From NCBI RefSeq assembly GCF_900130035.1, contig NZ_FQXQ01000001.1, positions 806,001 through 870,000 on the forward strand: DNA of 64,000 bases. The letters are read 5' to 3'. How positions within the stretch are numbered: the first letter of the stretch is position 1; every line of letters starts with the position of its first letter. A program made the position numbers and the translations under genes. Below the pieces are notes generated by a model. It was not told the DNA's origin and ran no database searches. It worked only from the letters and a program-made list of their open reading frames with translations. The stretch comes from Wenyingzhuangia marina (GTDB lineage Bacteria; Bacteroidota; Bacteroidia; Flavobacteriales; Flavobacteriaceae). Of this stretch, positions 28,428 to 36,910 are shown piece by piece.

Positions 28428-30941
28428 ATGGCGAATAATCTGGTAATAGTAGAGTCACCTGCAAAGGCAAAGACAATAGAGAAGTTTTTAGGAAAGGATT
28501 TTCAAGTGGAGTCTAGTTTTGGACACATTGCAGATTTACCGTCTAACGGATTGGGAATTGATGTTGATGGAGATTTTTCTCCAACATATTTAGTCTCTGA
28601 CGATAAAAAATCGGTGGTTAAAAAATTAAAATCCTTAGCAAAAAAAGCAGAAACTGTTTGGCTAGCGAGTGATGAGGATCGTGAAGGAGAGGCAATTGCT
28701 TGGCATTTAAAAGAGCAACTTAAATTAAATGATGATAATACCAAACGTATTGTATTTCATGAAATTACCAAATCTGCAATTTTAAAAGCAGTAGAAAACC
28801 CAAGAAAAATTAACTATAATTTAGTTGATGCACAGCAAGCACGTAGGGTTTTAGATAGAATTGTAGGATACGAATTATCTCCTGTTTTATGGAGAAAAGT
28901 AAAAGCAGGATTATCTGCCGGTAGGGTACAATCTGTTGCTGTTAGATTAATTGTAGAAAGAGAACGAAGCATTTTAGAGTTTGTAAGTGAAGCTAGTTAC
29001 AAAGTAGTAGCAGAATTTTACAATGATGAAGGAAAAAGTTTTAAAGCAACTTTACCTAAAGCTTTTGAAACAAGAGAAAAAGCAGAAGCCTTTTTAAAAC
29101 AATGTATCGGAGCAGAATTTACCATTGCTGATTTAACTACAAAACCAGCAAAAAAGTCTCCAGCAGCACCTTTTACCACTTCAACATTACAACAAGAGGC
29201 AGCTAGGAAATTAGGTTTTTCAGTGTCAAAAACCATGACCGTTGCTCAGCGTTTATACGAAGCAGGGATTATTACCTACATGAGAACGGATAGTGTAAAT
29301 TTATCTGATGAAGCAAAAAAAGCAGCTGCAGATGAAATTACCGTTTCTTATGGAGCAGAGTTTAGCAAGCCTAGAAATTATAATAACAAATCTAAAGGAG
29401 CACAAGAAGCGCATGAGGCGATTCGTCCTACTGATATGACTCGTCATGAAATCAATGAAGAATACGATCAAAATAGATTATATGATTTGATTTGGAAAAG
29501 AACTTTGGCTTCTCAAATGAGTGATGCACAATTAGAGCGTACCAACGTAAAAATTGAGAACAATAAAAACGCTAAAATTTTCACAGCAAATGGGGAAATG
29601 ATCAAGTTTGAAGGGTTCTTAAAAGTATATTTAGAAGGAAACGATAACGAAGATGAAGAGCAAGATGGAATGTTACCTCGTTTAACCGTTGGTGATGTTT
29701 TAGAACATGAATACATAACAGCGACTCAACGTTTCACCAAAGCTCCATATAGATTTACAGAAGCGTCTTTGGTAAAACAATTAGAGGAGTTAGGAATTGG
29801 ACGTCCGTCTACATATGCACCAACCATTTCTACTGTTTTGCGTAGAGGTTATGTAGAAAAAGGAACTGTTGAAGGAGAGGATAGAGCTTATGAGCAGTTT
29901 GTTTTAAAAAATGATAAAGTAGCTTCTAAAACCTTAACAGAAAAAGTAGGTTCAGATAAAGGAAAGTTAGTTCCAACAGATATTGGAAACATTGTAAATG
30001 ACTTTTTAGTAGCGCATTTCGAAAAAATTCTTGATTACGGATTTACTGCAAAAGTAGAAGCGCAATTTGATGAGATTGCAGAAGGGAATGAGGAGTGGAT
30101 TGGAATGATTAAAGAATTCTACCAAGGATTTCATACCAATGTAAAAGACGTTGCCGAAAATGCAGAAAGAGAAAGTGGAGAACGTATTTTAGGAACGCAT
30201 CCAGAGTCTGGTAAAACGGTTTTAGTTCGTTTGGGTAAATTTGGTCCTTTGGCACAAATTGGAGGGCCAGATGATGAAGAAAAAGAATTTGCAAGTTTGT
30301 TAAAAGAGCAAAACTTGGGAACGGTAACTTTAGAAGAAGTTCTAGATTTATTCTTATTACCTAAAAATTTAGGAGAGTATAAAGGTGAAGAAGCGGTAGT
30401 TTCTAACGGTCGTTTTGGGCCTTATATCAAATATGGTGACATGTATGTTTCTTTAGACAGAGGAGAAGATCCTATGTCTGTAGATTTTGATAGAGCTGTT
30501 GAATTAATCGAAGCAAAAATAAAAGCCGATGCTCCAATTGCTGAGTATGAAAATTTACCAGTGCAAAAAGGAGTAGGTCGTTTTGGACCTTTTATTAAGT
30601 GGAACGGAATGTTTATCAACGTTAATAAAAAATACGATTTTGATAATTTATCAAACGATGATATTGTTCAGTTAATTGAAGATAAGAAGCGTAAAGAAAT
30701 AGAAAAAGTAGTTCACAACTGGGAAGAAGAAGGAATTAGAGTAGAAAAAGCACGTTGGGGAAGACACAATATTATCAAAGGAAAAACAAAAATTGAACTT
30801 GCTAAGACAATAGATGCCCCTGCTCTTACGTTAGAAGAGGTAAAGGACATTATTGAAAAAAATGCTCCTAAAAAGAAAGCAAGAGCAAAAAAAGCACCTG
30901 CTAAAAAACCAGCAGCTAAAAAAACGACTAAGAAAAAATAG
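28428..30941 (+). CDS. topA: DNA topoisomerase I with lysine-rich tail
   Basis: Relaxes negative supercoils by cutting one strand. 837 residues from ATG 28428; the upstream TTG at 28389 is unlikely because it lies within the promoter. The Toprim domain starts at LVIVESPAKAKTIEKF and carries DEDREGE at 82-88. The catalytic tyrosine is Tyr284 (GIITYMRTDS). The C-terminal repeats (for example GRFGPFIKWNGMF) resemble the zinc-finger topoisomerase repeats but lack cysteines, as usual in this phylum. The last ~25 residues form a Lys/Ala/Pro-rich tail like histone H1, which may bind DNA. The next gene starts 14 bp later. Confidence 0.96.
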   Translation: MANNLVIVESPAKAKTIEKFLGKDFQVESSFGHIADLPSNGLGIDVDGDFSPTYLVSDDKKSVVKKLKSLAKKAETVWLASDEDREGEAIAWHLKEQLKLNDDNTKRIVFHEITKSAILKAVENPRKINYNLVDAQQARRVLDRIVGYELSPVLWRKVKAGLSAGRVQSVAVRLIVERERSILEFVSEASYKVVAEFYNDEGKSFKATLPKAFETREKAEAFLKQCIGAEFTIADLTTKPAKKSPAAPFTTSTLQQEAARKLGFSVSKTMTVAQRLYEAGIITYMRTDSVNLSDEAKKAAADEITVSYGAEFSKPRNYNNKSKGAQEAHEAIRPTDMTRHEINEEYDQNRLYDLIWKRTLASQMSDAQLERTNVKIENNKNAKIFTANGEMIKFEGFLKVYLEGNDNEDEEQDGMLPRLTVGDVLEHEYITATQRFTKAPYRFTEASLVKQLEELGIGRPSTYAPTISTVLRRGYVEKGTVEGEDRAYEQFVLKNDKVASKTLTEKVGSDKGKLVPTDIGNIVNDFLVAHFEKILDYGFTAKVEAQFDEIAEGNEEWIGMIKEFYQGFHTNVKDVAENAERESGERILGTHPESGKTVLVRLGKFGPLAQIGGPDDEEKEFASLLKEQNLGTVTLEEVLDLFLLPKNLGEYKGEEAVVSNGRFGPYIKYGDMYVSLDRGEDPMSVDFDRAVELIEAKIKADAPIAEYENLPVQKGVGRFGPFIKWNGMFINVNKKYDFDNLSNDDIVQLIEDKKRKEIEKVVHNWEEEGIRVEKARWGRHNIIKGKTKIELAKTIDAPALTLEEVKDIIEKNAPKKKARAKKAPAKKPAAKKTTKKK

Positions 30942-30955
30942 TATTTCATAAAGGT

Positions 30956-32110
30956 ATGATTCAAGATTTTTTTACACCAATATCAGCAGAAGTACTTTCA
31001 TATGAAGAAACTTCTAAAGAGATGTTGGGTCGTCAATTAGTTAAGCATACAGATGAATTAGGTTTCCCAGATTTGGAAAATGTAAATTTGGCTTTTTTTG
31101 ATGTTAGAGAAGAAAGAGGAGCTGTAGGTAATCAAGGAACGGGGATTGGTGCTGATGAAATTCGCAAGCAGTTATATCAATTATACGGAGGGAATTGGGA
31201 TCTCTCTATGGTAGATTTGGGTAGCATTCAGCCAGGAAATCAATTAAAGGATACTTATTTTGCAGTTCAAGAAACTGTTGATTTTTTATTGAAAAATAAT
31301 GTGTTACCTATCATTATTGGAGGAGGTCAGGATTTAATTTATGCCAATTACAGAGGGTATAATCAATTAGATCAGGCAGTGAATTTAGCGGTTGCTAGCC
31401 CAAAGTTTAGTTTTGGAGATATTCAAGACGAGTTAAATTCAAATTCTTATCTAAGTAAAATCATTTTAGAGCAACCTTGTAATTTATTTAATTATGCCAA
31501 TTTAGGATATCAAACTTATTACAATTCTCAAGAAGAGATTTCTCTTATAGAAAATTTGAGTTTTGAAGCTTACAGAGTGGGAGCGTTAAAAAATATTTCC
31601 ATTGTGGAGCCTGTAATGAGAGATGCTGATATTGTAGCTATTGATATGGGAGTGGTAAGATGCGGAGAAGCACCAGCAAATGGAAATGCAAATCCAAATG
31701 GATTATATGGAGATGATCTTTGTGCTATTGCTAGGTATGCAGGGATTAGTGATAAAGTAACCTCCTTTGGAATATATGAGTACAACAAACTATTTGATGT
31801 CAACCATCAAACAAGTAAGTTGATTTCTCAGGTAATCTGGTATTTTATAGAGGGATATTCTTTAAGAACCAAAGATTATCCATACGGATCAAAAGATAGT
31901 TATTTAAAATATTTAGTCCCGTTTGAAAATGAGGTAATTAGCTTTTATCAAAGTGATAAAAGTCAAAGATGGTGGATGCAGGTAGATATACCTACACAAT
32001 CAAAATATAAAAGACATGTTTTAGTACCCTGTTCGTACGATGATTATTTAAACACTATAGAGCAAAAAGTGCCAGAAAGATGGTTTAATGTACATAGAAA
32101 AATATCTTAA
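30956..32110 (+). CDS. Arginase-fold protein lacking the metal-binding motifs
   Basis: 384 residues, recognisable as arginase/formimidoylglutamase fold, but the di-manganese ligands are lost. The first motif GGxHD reads GGGQD (122-126), the DAHxD motif is replaced by VASPKF (146-151), and DxD near residue 230 reads DMG. The characteristic C-terminal helices remain. This cannot be a normal ureohydrolase. Database annotations as formimidoylglutamase are expected by homology but would mislead. It lies 14 bp after topA and before gldK, with 97 bp and a weak hairpin between. Confidence 0.85.
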   Translation: MIQDFFTPISAEVLSYEETSKEMLGRQLVKHTDELGFPDLENVNLAFFDVREERGAVGNQGTGIGADEIRKQLYQLYGGNWDLSMVDLGSIQPGNQLKDTYFAVQETVDFLLKNNVLPIIIGGGQDLIYANYRGYNQLDQAVNLAVASPKFSFGDIQDELNSNSYLSKIILEQPCNLFNYANLGYQTYYNSQEEISLIENLSFEAYRVGALKNISIVEPVMRDADIVAIDMGVVRCGEAPANGNANPNGLYGDDLCAIARYAGISDKVTSFGIYEYNKLFDVNHQTSKLISQVIWYFIEGYSLRTKDYPYGSKDSYLKYLVPFENEVISFYQSDKSQRWWMQVDIPTQSKYKRHVLVPCSYDDYLNTIEQKVPERWFNVHRKIS

Positions 32111-32116
32111 TTTAAT

Positions 32117-32145
32117 AATGAAAGAATATGGTATCCTCTTTCATT
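32117..32145 (+). terminator. Weak hairpin between the arginase-fold gene and gldK
   Basis: AATGAAAGA / TCTTTCATT with an 11-nt loop, followed about 10 nt later by a T run. This is a weak terminator at best. Confidence 0.35.
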
Positions 32146-32207
32146 GCTCATTTAGATTTTTTTTCTAAGTTTACGCAATTCTATAAAAAAAGACACAACA
32201 AGATAAT

Positions 32208-33584
32208 ATGAAAAAAATACTGTTCTTATCCATAGTTTACATTACGCTAGTAAGCTGTAGCGGATTTGGAGATAAAGGAGAACTTGTAGGAGCAACATCT
32301 AAAAATACTTGGTTTGCTGAAAAGCCTTATGGAATGGTTTTAGTACCAGGAGGTTCTTTTACAATGGGGAAAACAGAAGAAAACAGATGGGGTGGTTTTG
32401 AAATGCCTCCTAGAAGTGTTACTGTAAAAGAGTTTTTTATGGATGATACTGAAATAACCAACAGTGAATATAAAGAATTTGTGTATTGGGTAAGAGATTC
32501 TATCGTAAGATCTGAATTAGCTAATTATGCAGAAGGTTTTTCTAGTTTAGATGATAAATCAAAATTTGGAATCTCAAATTATAAATATTTAAATGCTGAG
32601 GCAACTGCTGATCCTGAAAAATATACTCCATATGAGAATTATATGTTAAATACATATGGTATGATAAAACAAAATCACAAAGGAACTTTACCATTGAATT
32701 GGAAAGTGCCATTGTATTGGAAAACGGATGAGTATCCTGATGAAGGATATGCTGAGGTAATGGATCAATTATATTTGCCGCAGGAAGATGTTGGAGATAT
32801 GAAAGTATTTGATGTTGGTTTATTAAAATACTCATATGTAGCAAATACTAAGCAAAATAGAACAAACATTGCAAAAAAGAACAGTTTTGCAGAGGTAGAT
32901 ATTAATGTTTATCCAGATACTACGGTATGGGCCAAAGATTTTGAGTATTCACATAACGATGCAATGGTTGATAATTATTTTTGGCACGCCGCATTTGAAG
33001 AGTATCCTGTTGTAGGAGTCTCTTGGAACCAGGCAAAAGCTTTTTGTAATTGGAGAACAAAAAAGAAAAACGATTTCTTAAGATCTAACGGTTCAGGGAC
33101 TCAATTACCAGAATTTAGGTTGCCAACAGAAGCAGAATGGGAATTTGCTGCTCGAGGAGGTATTGAGAATGGAAAGTTTCCTTGGGGAGGGCCATATGTT
33201 ACAGATAGAGATGGTTATTATTTAGCCAATTTTAAACCAAAGAGAAATGACTTTGCTGCAGATGGGTTTACTTATACTGTAGAGGCAAGATCTTTTCAAG
33301 CTAATGATTATGGTTTGTATAATATGGCTGGTAATGTTTCTGAATGGACATCTACAGCTTATAATACTACAGCTGCATATATTACAAATTCTTTAAATGC
33401 AGATATAGATGATCCGACAAATAAAAGAAAGGTCATCAGAGGTGGTTCTTGGAAAGACATAGCCTACTTTTTAGAGGTAAGTACAAGAGATTATGAATAT
33501 GCAGATTCTGCAAAAAGTTATATTGGATTTAGAACTGTACAGGATTACTTAGGTGATGCTAAATGGGGAGGACTTCAATATTAA
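32208..33584 (+). CDS. gldK: Gliding motility/type IX secretion lipoprotein GldK
   Basis: Outer-membrane lipoprotein that forms a periplasmic ring with GldN in the type IX secretion system. 458 residues with lipobox VSCSG (Cys17), and an FGE-sulfatase-like domain: FTMGKTEENRWGG, PRSVTVKEFFMDDTEITNSEYKEF, EYPVVGVSWNQAKAFCNWR, LPTEAEWEFAARGG and NVSEWTSTAY. The formylglycine-generating activity is not known to be used here. It is the first gene of gldKLMN. Confidence 0.96.
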   Translation: MKKILFLSIVYITLVSCSGFGDKGELVGATSKNTWFAEKPYGMVLVPGGSFTMGKTEENRWGGFEMPPRSVTVKEFFMDDTEITNSEYKEFVYWVRDSIVRSELANYAEGFSSLDDKSKFGISNYKYLNAEATADPEKYTPYENYMLNTYGMIKQNHKGTLPLNWKVPLYWKTDEYPDEGYAEVMDQLYLPQEDVGDMKVFDVGLLKYSYVANTKQNRTNIAKKNSFAEVDINVYPDTTVWAKDFEYSHNDAMVDNYFWHAAFEEYPVVGVSWNQAKAFCNWRTKKKNDFLRSNGSGTQLPEFRLPTEAEWEFAARGGIENGKFPWGGPYVTDRDGYYLANFKPKRNDFAADGFTYTVEARSFQANDYGLYNMAGNVSEWTSTAYNTTAAYITNSLNADIDDPTNKRKVIRGGSWKDIAYFLEVSTRDYEYADSAKSYIGFRTVQDYLGDAKWGGLQY

Positions 33585-33617
33585 TAACATATTAAATAAA
33601 AACTATTTTTTACACTT

Positions 33618-34286
33618 ATGGATTTAAACTCAACAGGATTTAAGAAATTTATGGCAATGGCTTATGGTTTAGGAGGAGCCGTTGTTATTTTGGGAGCTTT
33701 ATTTAAATTAATGCATTGGGATGGTGCTGATTTAATGCTACAATTAGGTTTGTTTACTGAAGCTATTATTTTTGTTATTTCTGCCTTTGAACCAATACCT
33801 AAAGAAGAATTAGATTGGTCTTTAGTTTATCCTGAGTTAGCGGGTAGTGGAAGTTCATCAAAAAAGAAAAAAGAAGAAACTCCAGAAGGAGTGTTGACCA
33901 AAAAAATAGATGAAATGTTGGCTGCTTCTAATTTAGATGCAAACGTAATTAACAAGTTAACAACAAGTATGAATAATCTTTCTGATGCTGCAAAGCAAAT
34001 TGGAGAAAGTTCAGGTTCTGTGGCTGATACAAGTAAATACAATAAGGAAATAAGTGCTGCAGCAAATCATTTAGAAAAGATCAATGCAATGTATGCTACT
34101 CAAGAAGATAGCATGAACAAAGTACAATCTGCTCAAATGGAAGTATTAAATAATCAATCTAAATTGGTAAATTCTGTTTCTGAAAAATCAGAGGAGTTAA
34201 CCAAGCAAATGGAAAGCCTGTCCAAAAACATCGCTTCATTAAACAGCGTTTATGGAGGAATGTTATCAGCAATGGGAAATAAATAA
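33618..34286 (+). CDS. gldL: Type IX secretion motor protein GldL
   Basis: Inner-membrane stator that drives secretion and gliding with the proton gradient, in complex with GldM. 222 residues: two N-terminal TM helices (about 12-32 and 36-56) with the conserved LMHWDGAD between them and glutamate Glu48 inside the second helix, matching the glutamate proposed for the proton path. A cytoplasmic coiled-coil tail follows. It starts 33 bp after gldK. Confidence 0.96.
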   Translation: MDLNSTGFKKFMAMAYGLGGAVVILGALFKLMHWDGADLMLQLGLFTEAIIFVISAFEPIPKEELDWSLVYPELAGSGSSSKKKKEETPEGVLTKKIDEMLAASNLDANVINKLTTSMNNLSDAAKQIGESSGSVADTSKYNKEISAAANHLEKINAMYATQEDSMNKVQSAQMEVLNNQSKLVNSVSEKSEELTKQMESLSKNIASLNSVYGGMLSAMGNK

Positions 34287-34335
34287 AGCTCTATCATAAA
34301 TAAATCTAGTATTAAATTAAAAAAACTAAGTCTTT

Positions 34336-35898
34336 ATGGCAGGAGCAAAATTAAGCCCTAGGCAGAAAATGATTAACTTAATGTATCTTGTATTGCTAGC
34401 ACTTTTGGCAATGCAGGTTTCTGTTGAGGTAATGGAAGCATTTGCTAAAATGTACGAAAGATCAGAAGATGCCATAGAACAAGGGGTTGAAAAAAACAAA
34501 ACAACTTTAGGAGATTTATATCAGTTGAGTAAAGAAAATTCTGCGCAATATGCTGAGATATATCAAATAGCAACTAAGATTGATAACTTATCTAAAGAAT
34601 TTATCGCTGAGATTAAAGTTTTAAAGGATAAGATTAAAGAAGAGAATCCACTAGACCCAGAAACAGGTAAACTACCTGCAACAGAAATGGGAAAAGGAGA
34701 TTTAATGGATGAGTTTTTATTTGTTGGAGATAAAAATAATAAGGCAGGAAATCAGTTCGTTTCAGCTGTTGATACTTACAGAGAAGAAATGTTAAAATTA
34801 ATTTCTGGAAATCAAAATATTGTAAATCAAATCAATGCTAATTTTGAAACAAAACCTGTTGAAGTAAACTCAATAAAAAAATCTTGGTTAGATTATAACT
34901 TTAAAGGAATTCCCACCATTGGTACCATTGCTATTTTGTCTAGCATGGAGAATGCAGTGCTAAATATAGAAAATGAAGCGTTGACTTCTTTTTTATCAGG
35001 AAGATTAAAAAAAGCAACTTCAGCTAATAATCTAAAAGCATTGGTTATTCCTAGTAAAACTGCTTTTTTCGAAGGAGAAAAATTTGAAGGAGAAGTTTTA
35101 TTAGCTAGTAGAGATGATTCTAAAGTACCAAATAAAGTTGTGATTAATGGTAATAAATTAGATTTAAATGATGCCAAAGTTTTTAACAATGGAGTAGTTT
35201 CTTTATCACTACCATCGGGTAAGGTTGGAGAAAATACGATTGTTGGAGAATTTACCTTTATAGAAAACGGAAAAGAAGTTAAAATTCCTGTTAATAGTAA
35301 TTATGCAGTGGTGCCAAAACCTAGCGGAGCGGTTATTTCTGCAGATAAAATGAATGTGGTTTATAGAGGAATTGAAAACCCTATTACCATTTCTATGGCA
35401 GGAATTAATGCCAATAAAATAAATGCAAGTGCAACAGGATTAAGAAGAATTAATGGATCTAGTTATATACTAAGACCAGGAGGAGGAACTTCTGTTCAAA
35501 TTAATGTAACTGGAATAACGGATTCGGGAGAAACAATAAAATCTGCACCGGTACCGTTTAGAATTAAAGACATTCCAGCACCACAAGCCAGTATTCGTGG
35601 AGAATATGGGTCTATTAGCATGCCAAAAACGAGTTTAGTAAAATCATCTATCTCTGCTGCTTTACCTGATTTTGTTTTTGATTTAAATTTAAATGTGTTA
35701 AGCTTTAAAGTAAAGGTACCAGGAAAAACAACAGTAATTGTAAATGGTAACAGAATGAATGCTCAAGCACAAAAAGCAATTGAATCTGCAAGTAGAGGCG
35801 ATATTGTTACTATCTTTGGTATTAGAGCCGCAATAGTAGGGAACTCATCATATAAGCTTAAAGAGGTATTGCCAATCAGTGTAGAAATTTCTAATTAA
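34336..35898 (+). CDS. gldM: Type IX secretion motor protein GldM
   Basis: The rotor partner of GldL: one N-terminal TM helix (about 13-33, MINLMYLVLLALLAMQVSVE) and a long periplasmic rod of immunoglobulin-like domains reaching towards GldKN. 520 residues, standard length (about 513-520). The N-terminal MAGAKLSPRQKMINLMYL is a family signature. It is followed 8 bp later by gldN, which confirms co-expression. Confidence 0.97.
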   Translation: MAGAKLSPRQKMINLMYLVLLALLAMQVSVEVMEAFAKMYERSEDAIEQGVEKNKTTLGDLYQLSKENSAQYAEIYQIATKIDNLSKEFIAEIKVLKDKIKEENPLDPETGKLPATEMGKGDLMDEFLFVGDKNNKAGNQFVSAVDTYREEMLKLISGNQNIVNQINANFETKPVEVNSIKKSWLDYNFKGIPTIGTIAILSSMENAVLNIENEALTSFLSGRLKKATSANNLKALVIPSKTAFFEGEKFEGEVLLASRDDSKVPNKVVINGNKLDLNDAKVFNNGVVSLSLPSGKVGENTIVGEFTFIENGKEVKIPVNSNYAVVPKPSGAVISADKMNVVYRGIENPITISMAGINANKINASATGLRRINGSSYILRPGGGTSVQINVTGITDSGETIKSAPVPFRIKDIPAPQASIRGEYGSISMPKTSLVKSSISAALPDFVFDLNLNVLSFKVKVPGKTTVIVNGNRMNAQAQKAIESASRGDIVTIFGIRAAIVGNSSYKLKEVLPISVEISN

Positions 35899-35906
35899 TA
35901 ACTAGA

Positions 35907-36818
35907 ATGAAAAATAATAAATTTATAAATAGCTTTTTATTTCTGTTTTTTGCAACAGTTTCTATAGCATTTTCACAGTCTAATTATGGATTGTTAAATG
36001 CTAAGAAGGTTTCAGAAATTGGAGTGAAATCAGAGGAACGTATAAAATTAGATCAAGACAAACCATTACCATATGAGTATGTTGATGAAAGAGATATATT
36101 ATGGTCTAAAGTAGTTTGGGAAACCATTGATTTGTATCAAAAAGCAAATTTTCGATTGTATTATCCTGTAAACGATGATAATAACCCTGCTACTTCAAAA
36201 TCCTTATTTGTTAATTTATTAGAGAATATCAAAAACGGAAATATTGTAGAAGTTTATGAAGACTCAAAGTTTATTAACAAATTACCTGTTTCTGAAATAG
36301 AAAAAAAATTAGTAAGAATTGATACGGCTAGTTATGGTTATGACATGTTAAATCAAGGAGAGACTAATATTGATGAGTATATCGATAAGAACTATATAAA
36401 GCCTGAGGATATTCAAGCTTATCAAATTAAAGGAATTTGGTACTTTAATAAGAGAACTAGTCAAATGAATTATCGTTTATTGGCAATTGCTCCCTTGGCT
36501 CCAGATGTACAAACTATTGGTAGAGATGATGTGGTTGATGATGATATTTATCCTTTGTTCTGGGTTTTTTATCCAGATGCTAGAAATGTATTGCATCATG
36601 CATATCCTATTAAAAATGGTTTTGCAGCTTATACAGAGTCTTTTGATTATTTGTTAAATATTAGAGATTTTGCTTCTGTAATTATTAGAGAAGAGAATAT
36701 GTTTGGAAACAGAAGTATTAATGAATATATCCGAGGAAATTCATTATTCCAATTAAGAGAAGCACAAAATATTAAAGAAGAAATAAGAGATTTAGAGTCT
36801 GATATGTGGACCTATTAA
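35907..36818 (+). CDS. gldN: Type IX secretion/gliding protein GldN
   Basis: Periplasmic protein of the GldKN ring. 303 residues with a signal peptide (about 1-23, ending AFSQ), and the family features DERDILWSKVVWETIDL, NFRLYYP, IKGIWYFNKRTSQMNYRLLAIAP and the C-terminal MFGNRSINEYIRGNSLFQLREAQNIKEEIRDLE. It closes the operon and is followed by a strong terminator. No paralogue (gldO) is next to it. Confidence 0.96.
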   Translation: MKNNKFINSFLFLFFATVSIAFSQSNYGLLNAKKVSEIGVKSEERIKLDQDKPLPYEYVDERDILWSKVVWETIDLYQKANFRLYYPVNDDNNPATSKSLFVNLLENIKNGNIVEVYEDSKFINKLPVSEIEKKLVRIDTASYGYDMLNQGETNIDEYIDKNYIKPEDIQAYQIKGIWYFNKRTSQMNYRLLAIAPLAPDVQTIGRDDVVDDDIYPLFWVFYPDARNVLHHAYPIKNGFAAYTESFDYLLNIRDFASVIIREENMFGNRSINEYIRGNSLFQLREAQNIKEEIRDLESDMWTY

Positions 36819-36846
36819 TCAAGTTATTTTATAATGCATATATAAG

Positions 36847-36878
36847 AAAAACTTTCACGATTTGTGAAAGTTTTTTTT
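36847..36878 (+). terminator. Terminator of the gldKLMN operon
   Basis: AAAAACTTTCAC / GTGAAAGTTTTT with a 5-nt loop and then a T run, 28 bp after the gldN stop. Confidence 0.9.
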
Positions 36879-36910
36879 TATTCTTGTAAGCTATGAATTA
36901 AAGTGTGATT

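Noticed and set aside
30956-32110. Formimidoylglutamase (hutG)
   Set aside because: The metal ligands are missing and no hut genes are near, so the enzyme name is not supported.
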